Shown here piece after piece: positions 34,635 to 43,595 of a stretch of DNA of 64,000 nucleotides; the stretch's first letter is position 1, and every line of letters starts with the position of its first letter. The notes below the pieces were generated by a model. It had not been told where the DNA came from and made no database searches. It was given only the letters and a program-made list of their open reading frames with translations. The stretch covers positions 3,174,001 through 3,238,000 of the forward strand of contig NZ_WSRO01000002.1 in assembly GCF_009769735.1 (NCBI RefSeq), read 5' to 3'. The DNA is from Streptomyces sp. BA2 (GTDB lineage Bacteria > Actinomycetota > Actinomycetes > Streptomycetales > Streptomycetaceae). Made by a program: the position numbers and the translations under genes.

Positions 34635-35612
34635 ATGCCGACTCCGCATACCGCACGGATGGACCAGATCGCACAGACCCAGGTCCAGGTCCAGACCCAG
34701 GCCCCGACGCCGCCCGACCTCTCCACCGTCTGGCTCCGCGTCTTCCTGGACGTCGCGCGGCACGGGTCCTTCACCGTGGCCGCCCGCGACCTCGGCTGGA
34801 CGCAGTCCGCCGTCTCGCGGCAGATCTCCTCACTGGAGGCGGCCCTCGGCGGCGACCCGCTCTTCGACCGGCTGCCGCGGGGCGTACGCCTGACCGCGCA
34901 CGGCCGTACGCTACTGCCGCACGCCGAGGAAACGGTGGCCCGACTGCGCGCCATGCAGCGGGAGTTGGCCTCCCTGCGCGACCTGACCGGCGGAACCCTG
35001 CGTTTCGGGGCGTTCGCGACGGCCGACGCGGCGCTCGTGCCACGGGCCATCGCGGCGTTCCGCGCCCGGCACCCCGGCGTGACGCTCACCCGTGAGGAGG
35101 GTCTGACGCCCGGTCTTCTCGCCCGCCTCGGGGACGGCGGCCTCGACCTCGCGATCGTCTCCTCGACGGGCGGCGCGCTGAGCGGCGACATGGACGCGTA
35201 CGAGCTGCACCACATCCTGGACGAGGGGCTGTACGTCGCCGTCCCCCCGGCCCACCCCCTGGCGGGCCGCGACTCCGTACGCCTGCCCCAACTCGCCGGG
35301 GAGGACTGGATATCCGGCAGCGCACACGCCGAGGGAACACTCCTGGAGGAGGCGCACCGGCACGGCTTCCGACCACGGGTCGCCCATGTCGTCGCCGAGT
35401 GGACCGCCAAGCAGGGCTACGTGGCCGCAGGCCTCGGCGTCACCCTCGTGCCCGCCCTCGCCGCCGAGTCCGTCCGCCCTGACATCACCCTGATCCCGGT
35501 GCACGACGAGGACGCGCCACCACGCACCGTGTACGCGGCGACCGCTCGGGGCCGGGCGGCTCCACCGGCGGCGGAGCCGTTCCTGGAGGCGCTGCGCGCT
35601 CAACTCAGTTGA
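34635..35612 (+). CDS. LysR-family transcriptional regulator
   Basis: A 325-residue regulator. The ATG at 34635 follows TAGCAT by seven bases. A Gln-rich leader (QTQVQVQTQ) precedes the winged HTH: WLRVFLDVARHGSFTVAARD, LGWTQSAVSRQISSLE, FDRLPRGVRLTAHGR. The periplasmic-binding-like domain follows (TLRFGAFATADAALVPRAI, then AAGLGVTLVPALA). It is divergent from the dehydrogenase/RidA pair, with a clear LysR box between, so it is expected to control that pair and itself. The co-inducer is unknown. Confidence 0.94.
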   Translation: MPTPHTARMDQIAQTQVQVQTQAPTPPDLSTVWLRVFLDVARHGSFTVAARDLGWTQSAVSRQISSLEAALGGDPLFDRLPRGVRLTAHGRTLLPHAEETVARLRAMQRELASLRDLTGGTLRFGAFATADAALVPRAIAAFRARHPGVTLTREEGLTPGLLARLGDGGLDLAIVSSTGGALSGDMDAYELHHILDEGLYVAVPPAHPLAGRDSVRLPQLAGEDWISGSAHAEGTLLEEAHRHGFRPRVAHVVAEWTAKQGYVAAGLGVTLVPALAAESVRPDITLIPVHDEDAPPRTVYAATARGRAAPPAAEPFLEALRAQLS

Positions 35613-35676
35613 CCCGCCGGCCCCGGCCAGCTTCGATCAGCGTTCGGCCCCCCTCCCCGCCGCCCGGAAGGCCCCC

Positions 35677-36579
35677 ATGTCTCCCGCCAAGATGCACGCC
35701 CACGAAGCCGACATCGACGCGCGTCTCGTACGTCGCCTGCTCGCCGCGCAGTTTCCCGACTGGGCGCACCTCGCCGTCGAGCCCGTCGATTCGAACGGCA
35801 CCGTCAACGCCATCTACCGTCTCGGCGACGACATGGCCGTGCGGCTCCCCCGTATCGAGGGAGGCGTCGGTGACGTGGAGCGCGAGGTGCTTCTCCTGCC
35901 GCGGCTCGCGCCCTCGCTGCCCGTCGCCATTCCCGCGCCGATGGGCAAGGGTGAGCCCGGTGAGGGATATCCCTGGCCCTGGTACGTGTACCGCTGGCTC
36001 GGCGGGGAGAATCCGGTGGTCGGCGGTCTTGTCGAACCCGGCCTGTTCGCCGCCGACTTGGCCGCGTTCGTCACGGCCCTGCGGGGCGTCGATCCCGCCG
36101 ACGCTCCTGCCGCCTACCGCAGCGGCCCCCTCGCGCCCCGTGACGCCGACACCCGCGATGCCATCTCTCAGCTGCGCGGCGTCATCGACACCGACGCCGC
36201 CACCGCCGCCTGGGACGCCGCCCTGCGCGCGCCCCGGTGGGACGGGCCGCCCGTCTGGGTCCACGCCGACCTGCAACCGGGGAATCTGCTCACCGCCGAC
36301 GGCCGTCTCAGCGCCGTCATCGACTTCGGGTGCATGGGGCACGGCGAACCCGCCGTAGACCTGATCACCGCGTGGAGCCTGCTGTCCGCCGACGCGCGGG
36401 AGAGTTTCCGCGCCGCCCTGGACGTCGACGACGCGACGTGGGCGCGTGGCCGTGGCTGGGCCCTTTCGATCGCGCTCATCGAGCTGCCGTACTACCGGAC
36501 GAGGAACCCCACCATCGCGCGGATCGCCCGCCACGTGATCGGCGAGGTCCTCGCGGATCACGCCGCCGGGGGCCGCTGA
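35677..36579 (+). CDS. Aminoglycoside phosphotransferase-fold kinase
   Basis: A 300-residue APH/choline-kinase-fold protein that phosphorylates a small molecule with ATP or GTP. The ATG at 35677 is preceded by GGAAGG. The catalytic loop is VWVHADLQPGNLLT (Asp as base) and the metal ligand is in VIDFGCMGHGEP, equivalent to the DFG motif. The family includes antibiotic kinases and sugar or methylthioribose kinases. The sequence is the common Streptomyces APH(2'')-like type of unproven substrate, so resistance should not be assumed. It starts 64 bases after the LysR stop. Confidence 0.9.
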   Translation: MSPAKMHAHEADIDARLVRRLLAAQFPDWAHLAVEPVDSNGTVNAIYRLGDDMAVRLPRIEGGVGDVEREVLLLPRLAPSLPVAIPAPMGKGEPGEGYPWPWYVYRWLGGENPVVGGLVEPGLFAADLAAFVTALRGVDPADAPAAYRSGPLAPRDADTRDAISQLRGVIDTDAATAAWDAALRAPRWDGPPVWVHADLQPGNLLTADGRLSAVIDFGCMGHGEPAVDLITAWSLLSADARESFRAALDVDDATWARGRGWALSIALIELPYYRTRNPTIARIARHVIGEVLADHAAGGR

Positions 36580-36765
36580 GCGCTCCGCTGGAAATGCGGT
36601 GATGAAATCCGCGGGCCGGTGGGGGCTGGTCGCGCAGTTCCCCGCGCCCCTTACGGGCGCGGGCCGGGCGTCGCGGAGCAGGCTGGACTTTGCGGACACG
36701 CTCTGGCGGGCGCCGCCTTCCTGCCGGGATACTGCGGCCACCCCACCGGCCACGGAAGGACTCCT

Positions 36766-38052
36766 GTGTCACTCGCGCCCAACGCCTCCACGCGGCTCGC
36801 CGCAATCGGCGTCACCCTCCTGCTGTCCCTCGCCGCCGTACCCGCGTCGGCGGCCACCGCACCGGCCGGCACCGCCGAGGAGCAGCGCCTCGACCGGGCG
36901 GCCCCGCAGGAGATCCTGCGCCGCAGCGGATTCGACGCCGTGGCCCCGGAGTTCGCGCGGGCCCTCGACCGCGCCCACTCGTACGGCGAAGCCAAGCGCA
37001 TCGTCGTACGCCAGGGAGACGCACTGTGGCGGCGTGCCGTCGAGCGGGCGCAGGGGCGGGGGACCGGGGCGGGGGATAGCGGGGACCTGAGCCGGGACGA
37101 CGACCGGCCGCTGTACTGGGCCCGGCTCGGGATGACCCGGGAGCTCGGGCAGTGGGAGCCAGGCCGCTTCGGGGTGAGCGAGTCCCAGCGCGCGCGGCTC
37201 ATAGGGGAGTTGGAGGACTCCTCGCGCGGGCACGACTCCATCCGCTATCCGAAGAGTCACCCGAAGCAGGACAGTGCGGGCCACCGCCTCAAGCGCGTCC
37301 TCGTCACCGGCTTCGACCCCTTCACGCTCGACCGGGACGTCCGCATCAGCAACCCTTCGGGCGCCACCGCCCTCGCGCTCGACGGCACCGTCATCCAGAC
37401 TGCCGACGGACCCGCCCGCGTGGAGGCCGTCGTCTTCCCCGTCCGCTGGGACGACTTCGCGGAGGGAACGGTCGAGCGCACCCTGCGCCCGCACCTCCCC
37501 CGCGTCGACCTCTTCACCACCATCAGCCAGGGCCGCGCGGGACGCTTCGACATCGAGCGGACCAACGGGGCCTGGCGGGGCGGCTTCCCCGACAACGAGA
37601 ACCTCTCGCGTACGGAGACCGTCCCGGTCGGCGACCCGGCCACGCAGCCCCAGTGGACGTCCACGACCCTCCCGTACAAGGAGATCGTGAGCGCCGGGAC
37701 CGGCCGCTTCCCCGTGTACGACAACACATCGGTGACCGAGATCCCGGCGGGCCAGAGCGCCCCCGTGGTCCGCCCGGACGGGCCCACCGCCGGATCGACG
37801 GCCCGCGAGGGCGGCGGCGGCAACTACCTGTCGAACGAGATCGCCTACCGGGCGACGCTCCTTCGCGACCGCCTGGGCCTTCACGACCGCCTGCCCGGCG
37901 GCCATGTGCACACGCCGATCCTTCAGTTCGGGGCGGGCAACACGGACCCCGCGACGGGCAAGATCACCGATCCCGAGTTCGTGCGCAACCGCCTCGACAT
38001 CATCGCGCAGGTACGGCAGATCCTGACGGCGGCTATGGACGCCCGCCGGTAG
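36766..38052 (+). CDS. Secreted pyroglutamyl-peptidase-like protein with Ser in place of the catalytic Cys
   Basis: A 428-residue exported protein. The GTG at 36766 has GGAAGG upstream, and a signal peptide ends near ASAATAP. About 170 residues of unassigned region precede a C15 peptidase-like domain, starting RVLVTGFDPFTLDRDVRISNPSG. The family Glu appears conserved (residue 264 in DIERTNGAW) and so does the His (residue 382 in GHVHTP). The nucleophile position, normally YxCN, reads NYLSNEI, so Cys is replaced by Ser356. It is twice the size of the cytosolic enzyme (about 215 residues). It may be a serine variant or a binding protein. The last 20 bases overlap the convergent EI24 gene. Confidence 0.82.
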   Translation: MSLAPNASTRLAAIGVTLLLSLAAVPASAATAPAGTAEEQRLDRAAPQEILRRSGFDAVAPEFARALDRAHSYGEAKRIVVRQGDALWRRAVERAQGRGTGAGDSGDLSRDDDRPLYWARLGMTRELGQWEPGRFGVSESQRARLIGELEDSSRGHDSIRYPKSHPKQDSAGHRLKRVLVTGFDPFTLDRDVRISNPSGATALALDGTVIQTADGPARVEAVVFPVRWDDFAEGTVERTLRPHLPRVDLFTTISQGRAGRFDIERTNGAWRGGFPDNENLSRTETVPVGDPATQPQWTSTTLPYKEIVSAGTGRFPVYDNTSVTEIPAGQSAPVVRPDGPTAGSTAREGGGGNYLSNEIAYRATLLRDRLGLHDRLPGGHVHTPILQFGAGNTDPATGKITDPEFVRNRLDIIAQVRQILTAAMDARR

Positions 38053-38824
38053 CGGCCGACGCCGGGTCGTCCGCCCCTTCCCCGATCTCCTCGCCCACCA
38101 GCTCCCGCGCCATGAGCGTCGCGCCCGCGACCGCTCCCGGCATCAGGAACACCGCGACGAACGGGACCAGGAAGGCCACGGCGAGCGGGGTGCCGAAGCC
38201 CCACGCCAGTTGCCTGCGGCCGCGCAGCAGCGCGAGGCGTTCGCGGGCTTCGACGCCCCGGCGCTGCAGCGCGACCGCCGTCAGCTCCTCGACGAGGAAG
38301 AAGCCCGTCACGCAGAAGCCGACCACCGGGACGACGGTCTGGCCGACGACCGGGATGAAGCCGAGGGCGAAGAGCAGCACGCCCCAGACCGCGGCCCGCA
38401 GGACGATGCGGAGGCTGTCGCGTGCGGAGATCCACAGTTCGCGCCAGAGCGGCAGGCCCGACTCGGGCGCGAACCCGGAGACGGAGATGTCGACCTTCTC
38501 CGACAGCGACTCGTAGAAGGGCTGACCCACCAGGAGCGTCACCGCGGTGAAGGTGATCACCGAGAGGAGGAGCGCGAGCGCGAAGAGGAGCGCCGTGAGG
38601 AAGCCGCGGAACAGGCCGAGCCACGGCGACGACCAGTCGTCCGCGAAGGGCGTCGCCCAGCCGACGAAGTCCGTGCCCCAGAGGGCGAGCGCGACGAGGG
38701 CCGCCGCGTAGAGCACCAGGGTGATCAGGCCGGGCAGCAGGCCGACTCCGTACTGCTTGCCGTGCTGGGCGACCCAGCGCTGGCCCTTCATCAAATAGCC
38801 GAAGCCTCGTCCCAGATCACGCAT
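38033..38824 (-). CDS. EI24-domain membrane protein (CysZ-like)
   Basis: A 263-residue membrane protein with about four to six hydrophobic helices (LLPGLITLVLYAAALVALAL, FLTALLFALALLLSVITF, VLLFALGFIPVVGQTVV and others). The central LVGQPFYESLSEKVD block is the EI24/CysZ signature. CysZ transports sulfate in proteobacteria; actinobacterial members are untested, so no transport role is claimed. The ATG at 38824 is seven bases after TAGGCT, a leaderless start. It overlaps the pyroglutamyl-peptidase-like gene tail to tail by 20 bases. Confidence 0.88.
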   Translation of the reverse strand: MRDLGRGFGYLMKGQRWVAQHGKQYGVGLLPGLITLVLYAAALVALALWGTDFVGWATPFADDWSSPWLGLFRGFLTALLFALALLLSVITFTAVTLLVGQPFYESLSEKVDISVSGFAPESGLPLWRELWISARDSLRIVLRAAVWGVLLFALGFIPVVGQTVVPVVGFCVTGFFLVEELTAVALQRRGVEARERLALLRGRRQLAWGFGTPLAVAFLVPFVAVFLMPGAVAGATLMARELVGEEIGEGADDPASAATGGRP

Positions 38825-38949
38825 GCGGCACAGCCTATCCGCCGGTCGCGGCCCTGCGGTCCACGGGACGCGTGATGCTGAAGGCCCTCTTGTTGCGCGG
38901 GGGTTGGCAGGGTAGACCACGCGTACTGACATCTCTCCAGGAGGTACGT

Positions 38950-41592
38950 ATGGGGATATCCCGGCCATCGAGACCCGTTCTGCTCACCACCCTCGCCTCG
39001 GCGGGGGCTCTTGTCCTCACCACCCTCGCCCCCGGCGCCGCGACCGCCGACCCCCGTCCGGGCGGCCGGGACATCCTCCGCGAGGGCTCGCCCCTCAGCA
39101 GTACGGAACGGGCCGCAAGGACCCCTCAGAGCGCCGCCGACCGGGCGCTGGGGGCTGCGGAAAGCCCTGGTCTCGACTCCGGTCGCGGCAAGGACCGCGG
39201 CAAGGACCGCGGCTACCCCCGCGAGCAGAAGCTCACTCCCCCTCCCGCCAATCCTGACGACAAGTCGATAAAGCTGGGTCTTGCCCCCTACCACTCCATC
39301 GCCCCGAAGCTGAACGACATCCAGGGCATCGGCGACCGCGTCAGCGTGGAGATCGCGGGCCGTTCTGCGGGCGGGCACCAGCTCTACCTGGTGACCGTCA
39401 CCGCCCCCGAGTCGGCCAAGGAGACCGCCAGGCAGGAGCGGATGCGCGAGCTCATCGAGAACGCTCCGGGCGCCGCCGCGAAGGATCCGGCGGTCAAGTC
39501 CTCGTACAAGACGCCGGTCTTCATCAACAACAACATCCACGGCAACGAGTGGGAGGGCACGGACGCCGCCCTGAAGCTCATCGAGAAGCTCGCGAAGGCC
39601 AAGGACGGCGAGACCAAGGACCTGCTCGCGCGCAACCGGCTGTACTTCAACGTCACGGCCAACCCCGACGGCCGCATCGCGGGAACCCGCGCCAACGCCA
39701 ACGGCTTCGACCTCAACCGTGACTTCATCACCGCGTCGCAGCCCGAGGCCCGCGCGATGCGGCAGATCGCGATCGACAAGCAGCCCGCGGTCATGATCGA
39801 TCTGCACGGGTACGTCAACGGCACGCTGATCGAGCCGACGACTCCCCCGCACGGCGAGAACTACGAGTACGACCTCTTCCTCAAGAACACCTACGCCAAC
39901 GCCCTCGGCATGGAGGCCGCGGTCAACGGCCTCGGGTACACGGAGGAGAAGGACGGCGTGCAGCCCGCCGTCATCCCCTTCCGTGACCAGGAGGAGGGCT
40001 GGGACGACTGGCCGCCGATCTTCACCCCGCAGTACATGCCGTTCCACGGCACGGTCGCCGCGCACACCATCGAGTTCCCGATGGCCGTCAACAACGACGA
40101 GTACGACGAGCTGCCGGTGCCGGAGCTGCGGCGGCGGTCCGCGATCAACGTGGACATCGCGGGCGCCGCGATGTCGGCGACGCTCAAGTACACGCAGGAG
40201 CACCGCACTTCGGTGATCGCCGACCAGATCGAGACGTTCCGGCGGGGCGCGGCGGGTGCGGCGCAGGTGCCGGTCTCGCCGGAGACCGTGCCGGGTGTGC
40301 CGGGCATCGGTCCTGAGGACGTCTACACGACCGAGTTCCCGCGTGCGTACGTGATTCCGCGGGGCGAGGCGAAGGGGAACGGGAAGGGCGGGCGCGGCCA
40401 GCGCTCGGAGGCCGCCTCCTCGCGCCTGGTGGATCACCTGCTCGACAACGACGTCGAAGTGCGGCGCGCGACGCGGGACTTCAGACTCGGCGGCACTTCG
40501 TACGCAGAGGGTTCGTACGTCATCGACATGCACCAGCCCAAGCGCGGGCTCGCCAATGTGATGCTCGCCGACGGGCGGGACATCAGCGACAAGGTGTCGA
40601 CCATGTACGACATCTCGGGGTGGAGCCTCGGGCGGTTGTGGGGCGCGACGGTGGACTCGGTGAAGGGCGGCTCGCTGTCCGGTGTGCGGACGCGCGTCGT
40701 GGACGCGGCTGCACGGGTCGGTCATGTCGCGGGGCGGGGGAATCTCCGGCTGCGGCTCGATGACGCGCGGGAGGTGGCTGCGCTCAACTGGCTGCTGGCG
40801 CGGGGCACTTCCGTGCGGGCCGGTGACGGTGACGGCGACAGTGACGGGAGTGTGATTCTGCCGTCGTCGGCGCGGGGTGCGGCGGTCGTCGCCGCGAGGA
40901 AGTACGACGTCGCCTTCGACGCGACCAAGGCGAAGGGTGGCGCTGTCGTGCGGGCCACGCGGGTGGCGGCGGCTGTCACCCCCGGGGAGCTCTTCGCGCT
41001 GCGTGAGATGAACTTTGACGTGGTGCCGGTTTCGACTTCTGTGCTCAACGCGGGCTTCGACTGGAAGAAGTCGGGTGCGGACGCTTTGTTCGTGTCGGCG
41101 GGGCTTTCTTACGGGGAGCTGAACGCGGGGGCGCGGGCCGGGCTCGACGCGTTTCTCGCCGGGGGCGGTGGACTGGTCGGGCGGGGCGCGGAAGGGGTCG
41201 CGCTGAACTCCGACGCGAAGCTGCTTGCCGTGAAGGCGGTCTCTGGGAACGGGGATGCGAATGGTGTGGTGCGGGTCGTGAATTCTGGCGGTCCTGTTAC
41301 TGGGGGTGCGCCTTCGCATTCGTTCGTGTACGCGCCCATGTGGTTCACGGGGCTGGGGAGTGGGGTGCGGGTCGAGCAGTCCTATGGGGGTGGGAATCCG
41401 CTGGTGTCCGGGCACTGGCGTCCTGCGGAGGGCGGAGCGGGTGGGCCCTCTGACGCTGCGGGTCAGGCTTCCGTGGTGAGTGGGTCCGCTGCGGGGTCCC
41501 GTGTGGTCCTGTTCGGCACCGAGCCGCTCTTCCGGGACCACCCCAAGGGGGCGTTTCCGCAGGTGGGGCGGGCTTTGCTGAGTGTGAGCTGA
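38950..41592 (+). CDS. Secreted M14-family zinc carboxypeptidase
   Basis: An 880-residue exported peptidase. AGGAGG lies five bases before the ATG at 38950, and a signal peptide ends near PGAATADP. A propeptide-like region with KDRGKDRG repeats precedes the catalytic domain. Zinc ligands are in NNNIHGNEWEG (HxxE) and MIDLHGYVNG (third His). TANPDGRIAGTRANANGFDL and NRDF are typical M14 blocks, and the catalytic Glu is probably in HTIEFPMAV. The last 400 residues are unlike classical carboxypeptidases and may bind substrate or the envelope. Codons become strongly G-ending after about 40.3 kb. The likely role is extracellular protein or peptidoglycan-peptide digestion. Confidence 0.9.
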   Translation: MGISRPSRPVLLTTLASAGALVLTTLAPGAATADPRPGGRDILREGSPLSSTERAARTPQSAADRALGAAESPGLDSGRGKDRGKDRGYPREQKLTPPPANPDDKSIKLGLAPYHSIAPKLNDIQGIGDRVSVEIAGRSAGGHQLYLVTVTAPESAKETARQERMRELIENAPGAAAKDPAVKSSYKTPVFINNNIHGNEWEGTDAALKLIEKLAKAKDGETKDLLARNRLYFNVTANPDGRIAGTRANANGFDLNRDFITASQPEARAMRQIAIDKQPAVMIDLHGYVNGTLIEPTTPPHGENYEYDLFLKNTYANALGMEAAVNGLGYTEEKDGVQPAVIPFRDQEEGWDDWPPIFTPQYMPFHGTVAAHTIEFPMAVNNDEYDELPVPELRRRSAINVDIAGAAMSATLKYTQEHRTSVIADQIETFRRGAAGAAQVPVSPETVPGVPGIGPEDVYTTEFPRAYVIPRGEAKGNGKGGRGQRSEAASSRLVDHLLDNDVEVRRATRDFRLGGTSYAEGSYVIDMHQPKRGLANVMLADGRDISDKVSTMYDISGWSLGRLWGATVDSVKGGSLSGVRTRVVDAAARVGHVAGRGNLRLRLDDAREVAALNWLLARGTSVRAGDGDGDSDGSVILPSSARGAAVVAARKYDVAFDATKAKGGAVVRATRVAAAVTPGELFALREMNFDVVPVSTSVLNAGFDWKKSGADALFVSAGLSYGELNAGARAGLDAFLAGGGGLVGRGAEGVALNSDAKLLAVKAVSGNGDANGVVRVVNSGGPVTGGAPSHSFVYAPMWFTGLGSGVRVEQSYGGGNPLVSGHWRPAEGGAGGPSDAAGQASVVSGSAAGSRVVLFGTEPLFRDHPKGAFPQVGRALLSVS

Positions 41593-41613
41593 GGTTGGGG
41601 GCGGGGGATTTTT

Positions 41614-41773
41614 CCCCAACCCCGCCCCTTCCCGAAAACCCGCTCGGCGCGGGGGCCTTTCGAGGCCTTGGTGGCCGTCATCACCGGCTTCGCCGAGTTC
41701 GGGGGTCTGGGGGCGGAGCCCCCTGCGCGGCGGAGCCGCCAATAGATACAGCCGGGAAGGGGCGGGGTTGGGG
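41614..41773. repeat. MITE-like intergenic repeat with 20-bp terminal inverted repeats
   Basis: The left end CCCCAACCCCGCCCCTTCCC (41614-41633) is the exact reverse complement of the right end (41754-41773). The 160-bp interior has a GGGGGCGGAGCCCCC hairpin and a GCGGCGGAGCCGCC hairpin. Streptomyces intergenic regions often carry related GC-rich palindromic elements. It contains no gene. The hairpin GGGGATTTTTCCCC just before it may terminate the peptidase transcript. Confidence 0.75.
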
Positions 41774-41826
41774 AATTGTCTTGGTCTTGGCGGTAGTTGA
41801 AGCACCCAGGGAGGCAACGAATCCAC

Positions 41827-42984
41827 ATGACCCGCGAAATCAAAGTCCAAGGCACCACCGCAGCCGGATACGAAGCCGTGCGGGACGAGTTCACCACCAT
41901 GCTCGCCCAAGAGAAGCCCGACCATGCCGCGCAACTCGTCGCGTACGTAAAAGGAAAGCAAGTAGTCGACCTGTGGGTGGGCCCGGACACCGATGGCGAC
42001 ACGCTCTTCGGCGTGTACTCGTCCACGAAGGGCGCCGCCCACCTCGTCATGGCGCTGCTCGTCCAGGACGGCGCCCTGGAGCTGGATCGCGAAGTGGCCC
42101 ACTACTGGCCGGAGTTCGCCGCCGGGGGGAAGGGGGACGCCACCCTTCGGGAGCTCCTCTCGCACCGCGTCGGCGTCGTCGGCGCCGACACCGGCTTCAG
42201 CCCCGAGGAGATCGCCGACGACCGCGCCATCGCCGCCCGCCTCGCGCCCCAGCGGCCGTACTGGCGCCCCGGTACTGCCTTCGGCTACCACGCCCTGTCC
42301 ATCGGCGCGCTGGCCGGCGAGGTCGTCCTGCGGGCCACCGGGCGGACGCTGCAAGAGTTGTACGAGGAGCGCGTCCGTGTCCCCTACGGGCTCGACTTCT
42401 ACCTCGGGCTCCCGGAAGCACTGGAGCCCCGCTTCCGTTCCGTGCTGCCGATGATGGCGTCCCCCGAGGAGCGTGCGTTCCTCGACGCGCAGCCACCTCA
42501 GCCGGGAACCCTGAACTCCATCGCCTTCAACCGCAACGGCGCGCAGCCCACCGACCTGGAGTCGATCCCCAACTCCCTTCCTGTGCGCGCCCAGGGGCCC
42601 GCGTCCGTCGGTGGGGTCGCCTCCGCGCGCGGGCTCGCCACGATGTACGCGGCGGCCGTCGGCGGGCTCGACGGGCGGGAGCCGCTCCTGAAGGCGAACA
42701 CCGTGGCCGAGTTCGGGCAGATCCATTCCAACGGGTACGACCTGGTGCTACGGGCTCACAAATCGTTCGGGGTGGGGTTTCAGAACGTCGCCGAGGCTTG
42801 GTACCCGTTTCTCGGCGCGGGGTCCATCGGGCACAAGGGCGTGGGCGGCTCCCAGGCGTTCGCCGACCCTCGCAGCGGGCTCGCCTACGGGTACACGCGG
42901 CGCCGCTTCCCCTTCCCCGGCGGACCGGCCCCGGAGGACGAGCGTCTCGTGCGGGCCATCCACACGGCGGCGGTCGGCCGCTGA
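41827..42984 (+). CDS. Serine hydrolase, beta-lactamase family (esterase-like)
   Basis: A 385-residue protein without a signal peptide. The SxxK motif is YSSTKGAAH, the YxN/YxH-type motif is FGYHALSIGALAG, and the third motif is GHKGVGGSQ. This set is usual for EstB-like esterases of family VIII and related lactone hydrolases rather than true beta-lactamases. The start ATG at 41827 has only a distant GGGAGG (12 bases); the alternative TTG at 41797 adds ten residues. The substrate is not predictable. It is followed by a strong hairpin shared with the convergent ohr gene. Confidence 0.9.
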   Translation: MTREIKVQGTTAAGYEAVRDEFTTMLAQEKPDHAAQLVAYVKGKQVVDLWVGPDTDGDTLFGVYSSTKGAAHLVMALLVQDGALELDREVAHYWPEFAAGGKGDATLRELLSHRVGVVGADTGFSPEEIADDRAIAARLAPQRPYWRPGTAFGYHALSIGALAGEVVLRATGRTLQELYEERVRVPYGLDFYLGLPEALEPRFRSVLPMMASPEERAFLDAQPPQPGTLNSIAFNRNGAQPTDLESIPNSLPVRAQGPASVGGVASARGLATMYAAAVGGLDGREPLLKANTVAEFGQIHSNGYDLVLRAHKSFGVGFQNVAEAWYPFLGAGSIGHKGVGGSQAFADPRSGLAYGYTRRRFPFPGGPAPEDERLVRAIHTAAVGR

Positions 42985-42996
42985 CCGGCATGACGG

Positions 42997-43028
42997 AGGG
43001 CCGCACCCCTGCTGCGGGGTGCGGCCCT
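42997..43028. terminator. Bidirectional terminator between the serine hydrolase and ohr
   Basis: A perfect 13-bp stem, AGGGCCGCACCCC with GGGGTGCGGCCCT, closes a six-base loop between two convergent genes. Confidence 0.9.
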
Positions 43029-43051
43029 TCGTCACGTAGGAGAGGAAACGG

Positions 43052-43480
43052 TCAGGCGACCGCGAGCTCCACCTTGATGTTGCCGCGCGTGGCGCTCGAG
43101 TACGGGCACACCTGGTGGGCCTTCTCGATGAGGGCCTGCGCGGTGGCCGCGTCCACGTTCGGGATGGAGGCGGTGATCGCGACCTCAAGGCCGAAGCCGC
43201 CGGCCTCGGTCTGGCCTATGCCGACCTTGGCGGTCACGGTCGAACCGGAGACGTCGGCGTTCTCCTTGCGGGCGACCACGCCGAGGGCGCCCTGGAAGCA
43301 GGCGCTGTAGCCGGCCGCGAAGAGCTGCTCGGGGTTGGTGCCCGCGCCGCTGCCGCCCATCTCCTTCGGCGGGTTGACGACGACGTCGAGCTTGCCGTCA
43401 TCGGTGGCGACGCGGCCGTCACGGCCGTTCTCGGCGGTGGCGACGGCGGTGTACTTGACGTCGATCTGCTGGATGGACAT
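43052..43480 (-). CDS. ohr: Organic hydroperoxide resistance protein
   Basis: A 142-residue OsmC-family thiol peroxidase specific for organic and fatty-acid hydroperoxides, using lipoylated proteins as reductant in known cases. The two redox cysteines are Cys61 in GYSACFQGAL and Cys125 in HQVCPYSSA, and the arginine loop is near GRDGRVATDDG. The ATG at 43480 has AGGAGG about ten bases upstream. No OhrR regulator lies beside it, although that is the common pairing; the MarR gene 1.3 kb away has its own target. Confidence 0.95.
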   Translation of the reverse strand: MSIQQIDVKYTAVATAENGRDGRVATDDGKLDVVVNPPKEMGGSGAGTNPEQLFAAGYSACFQGALGVVARKENADVSGSTVTAKVGIGQTEAGGFGLEVAITASIPNVDAATAQALIEKAHQVCPYSSATRGNIKVELAVA

Positions 43481-43595
43481 AAGTGCCGGTTCCTCCTGAG
43501 ATGTTCCGCGATGCGCGCCCACAGTCGCGAGAATGTGGAATCACTTTATCGGATGCCGGAAAATCACCGGCCGCTGCACCTCGGGTGCCCGCACC

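Noticed and set aside
35677..36579. Naming a specific aminoglycoside resistance kinase
   Set aside because: The APH fold covers many small-molecule kinases; no feature in the sequence points to an aminoglycoside.
38791..42726. Very long open frame opposite the M14 peptidase and serine hydrolase (1311 codons)
   Set aside because: It spans two real genes and the inverted-repeat element between them. The translation is Arg/His/Pro-rich with no domain, as expected from GC-biased antisense DNA.
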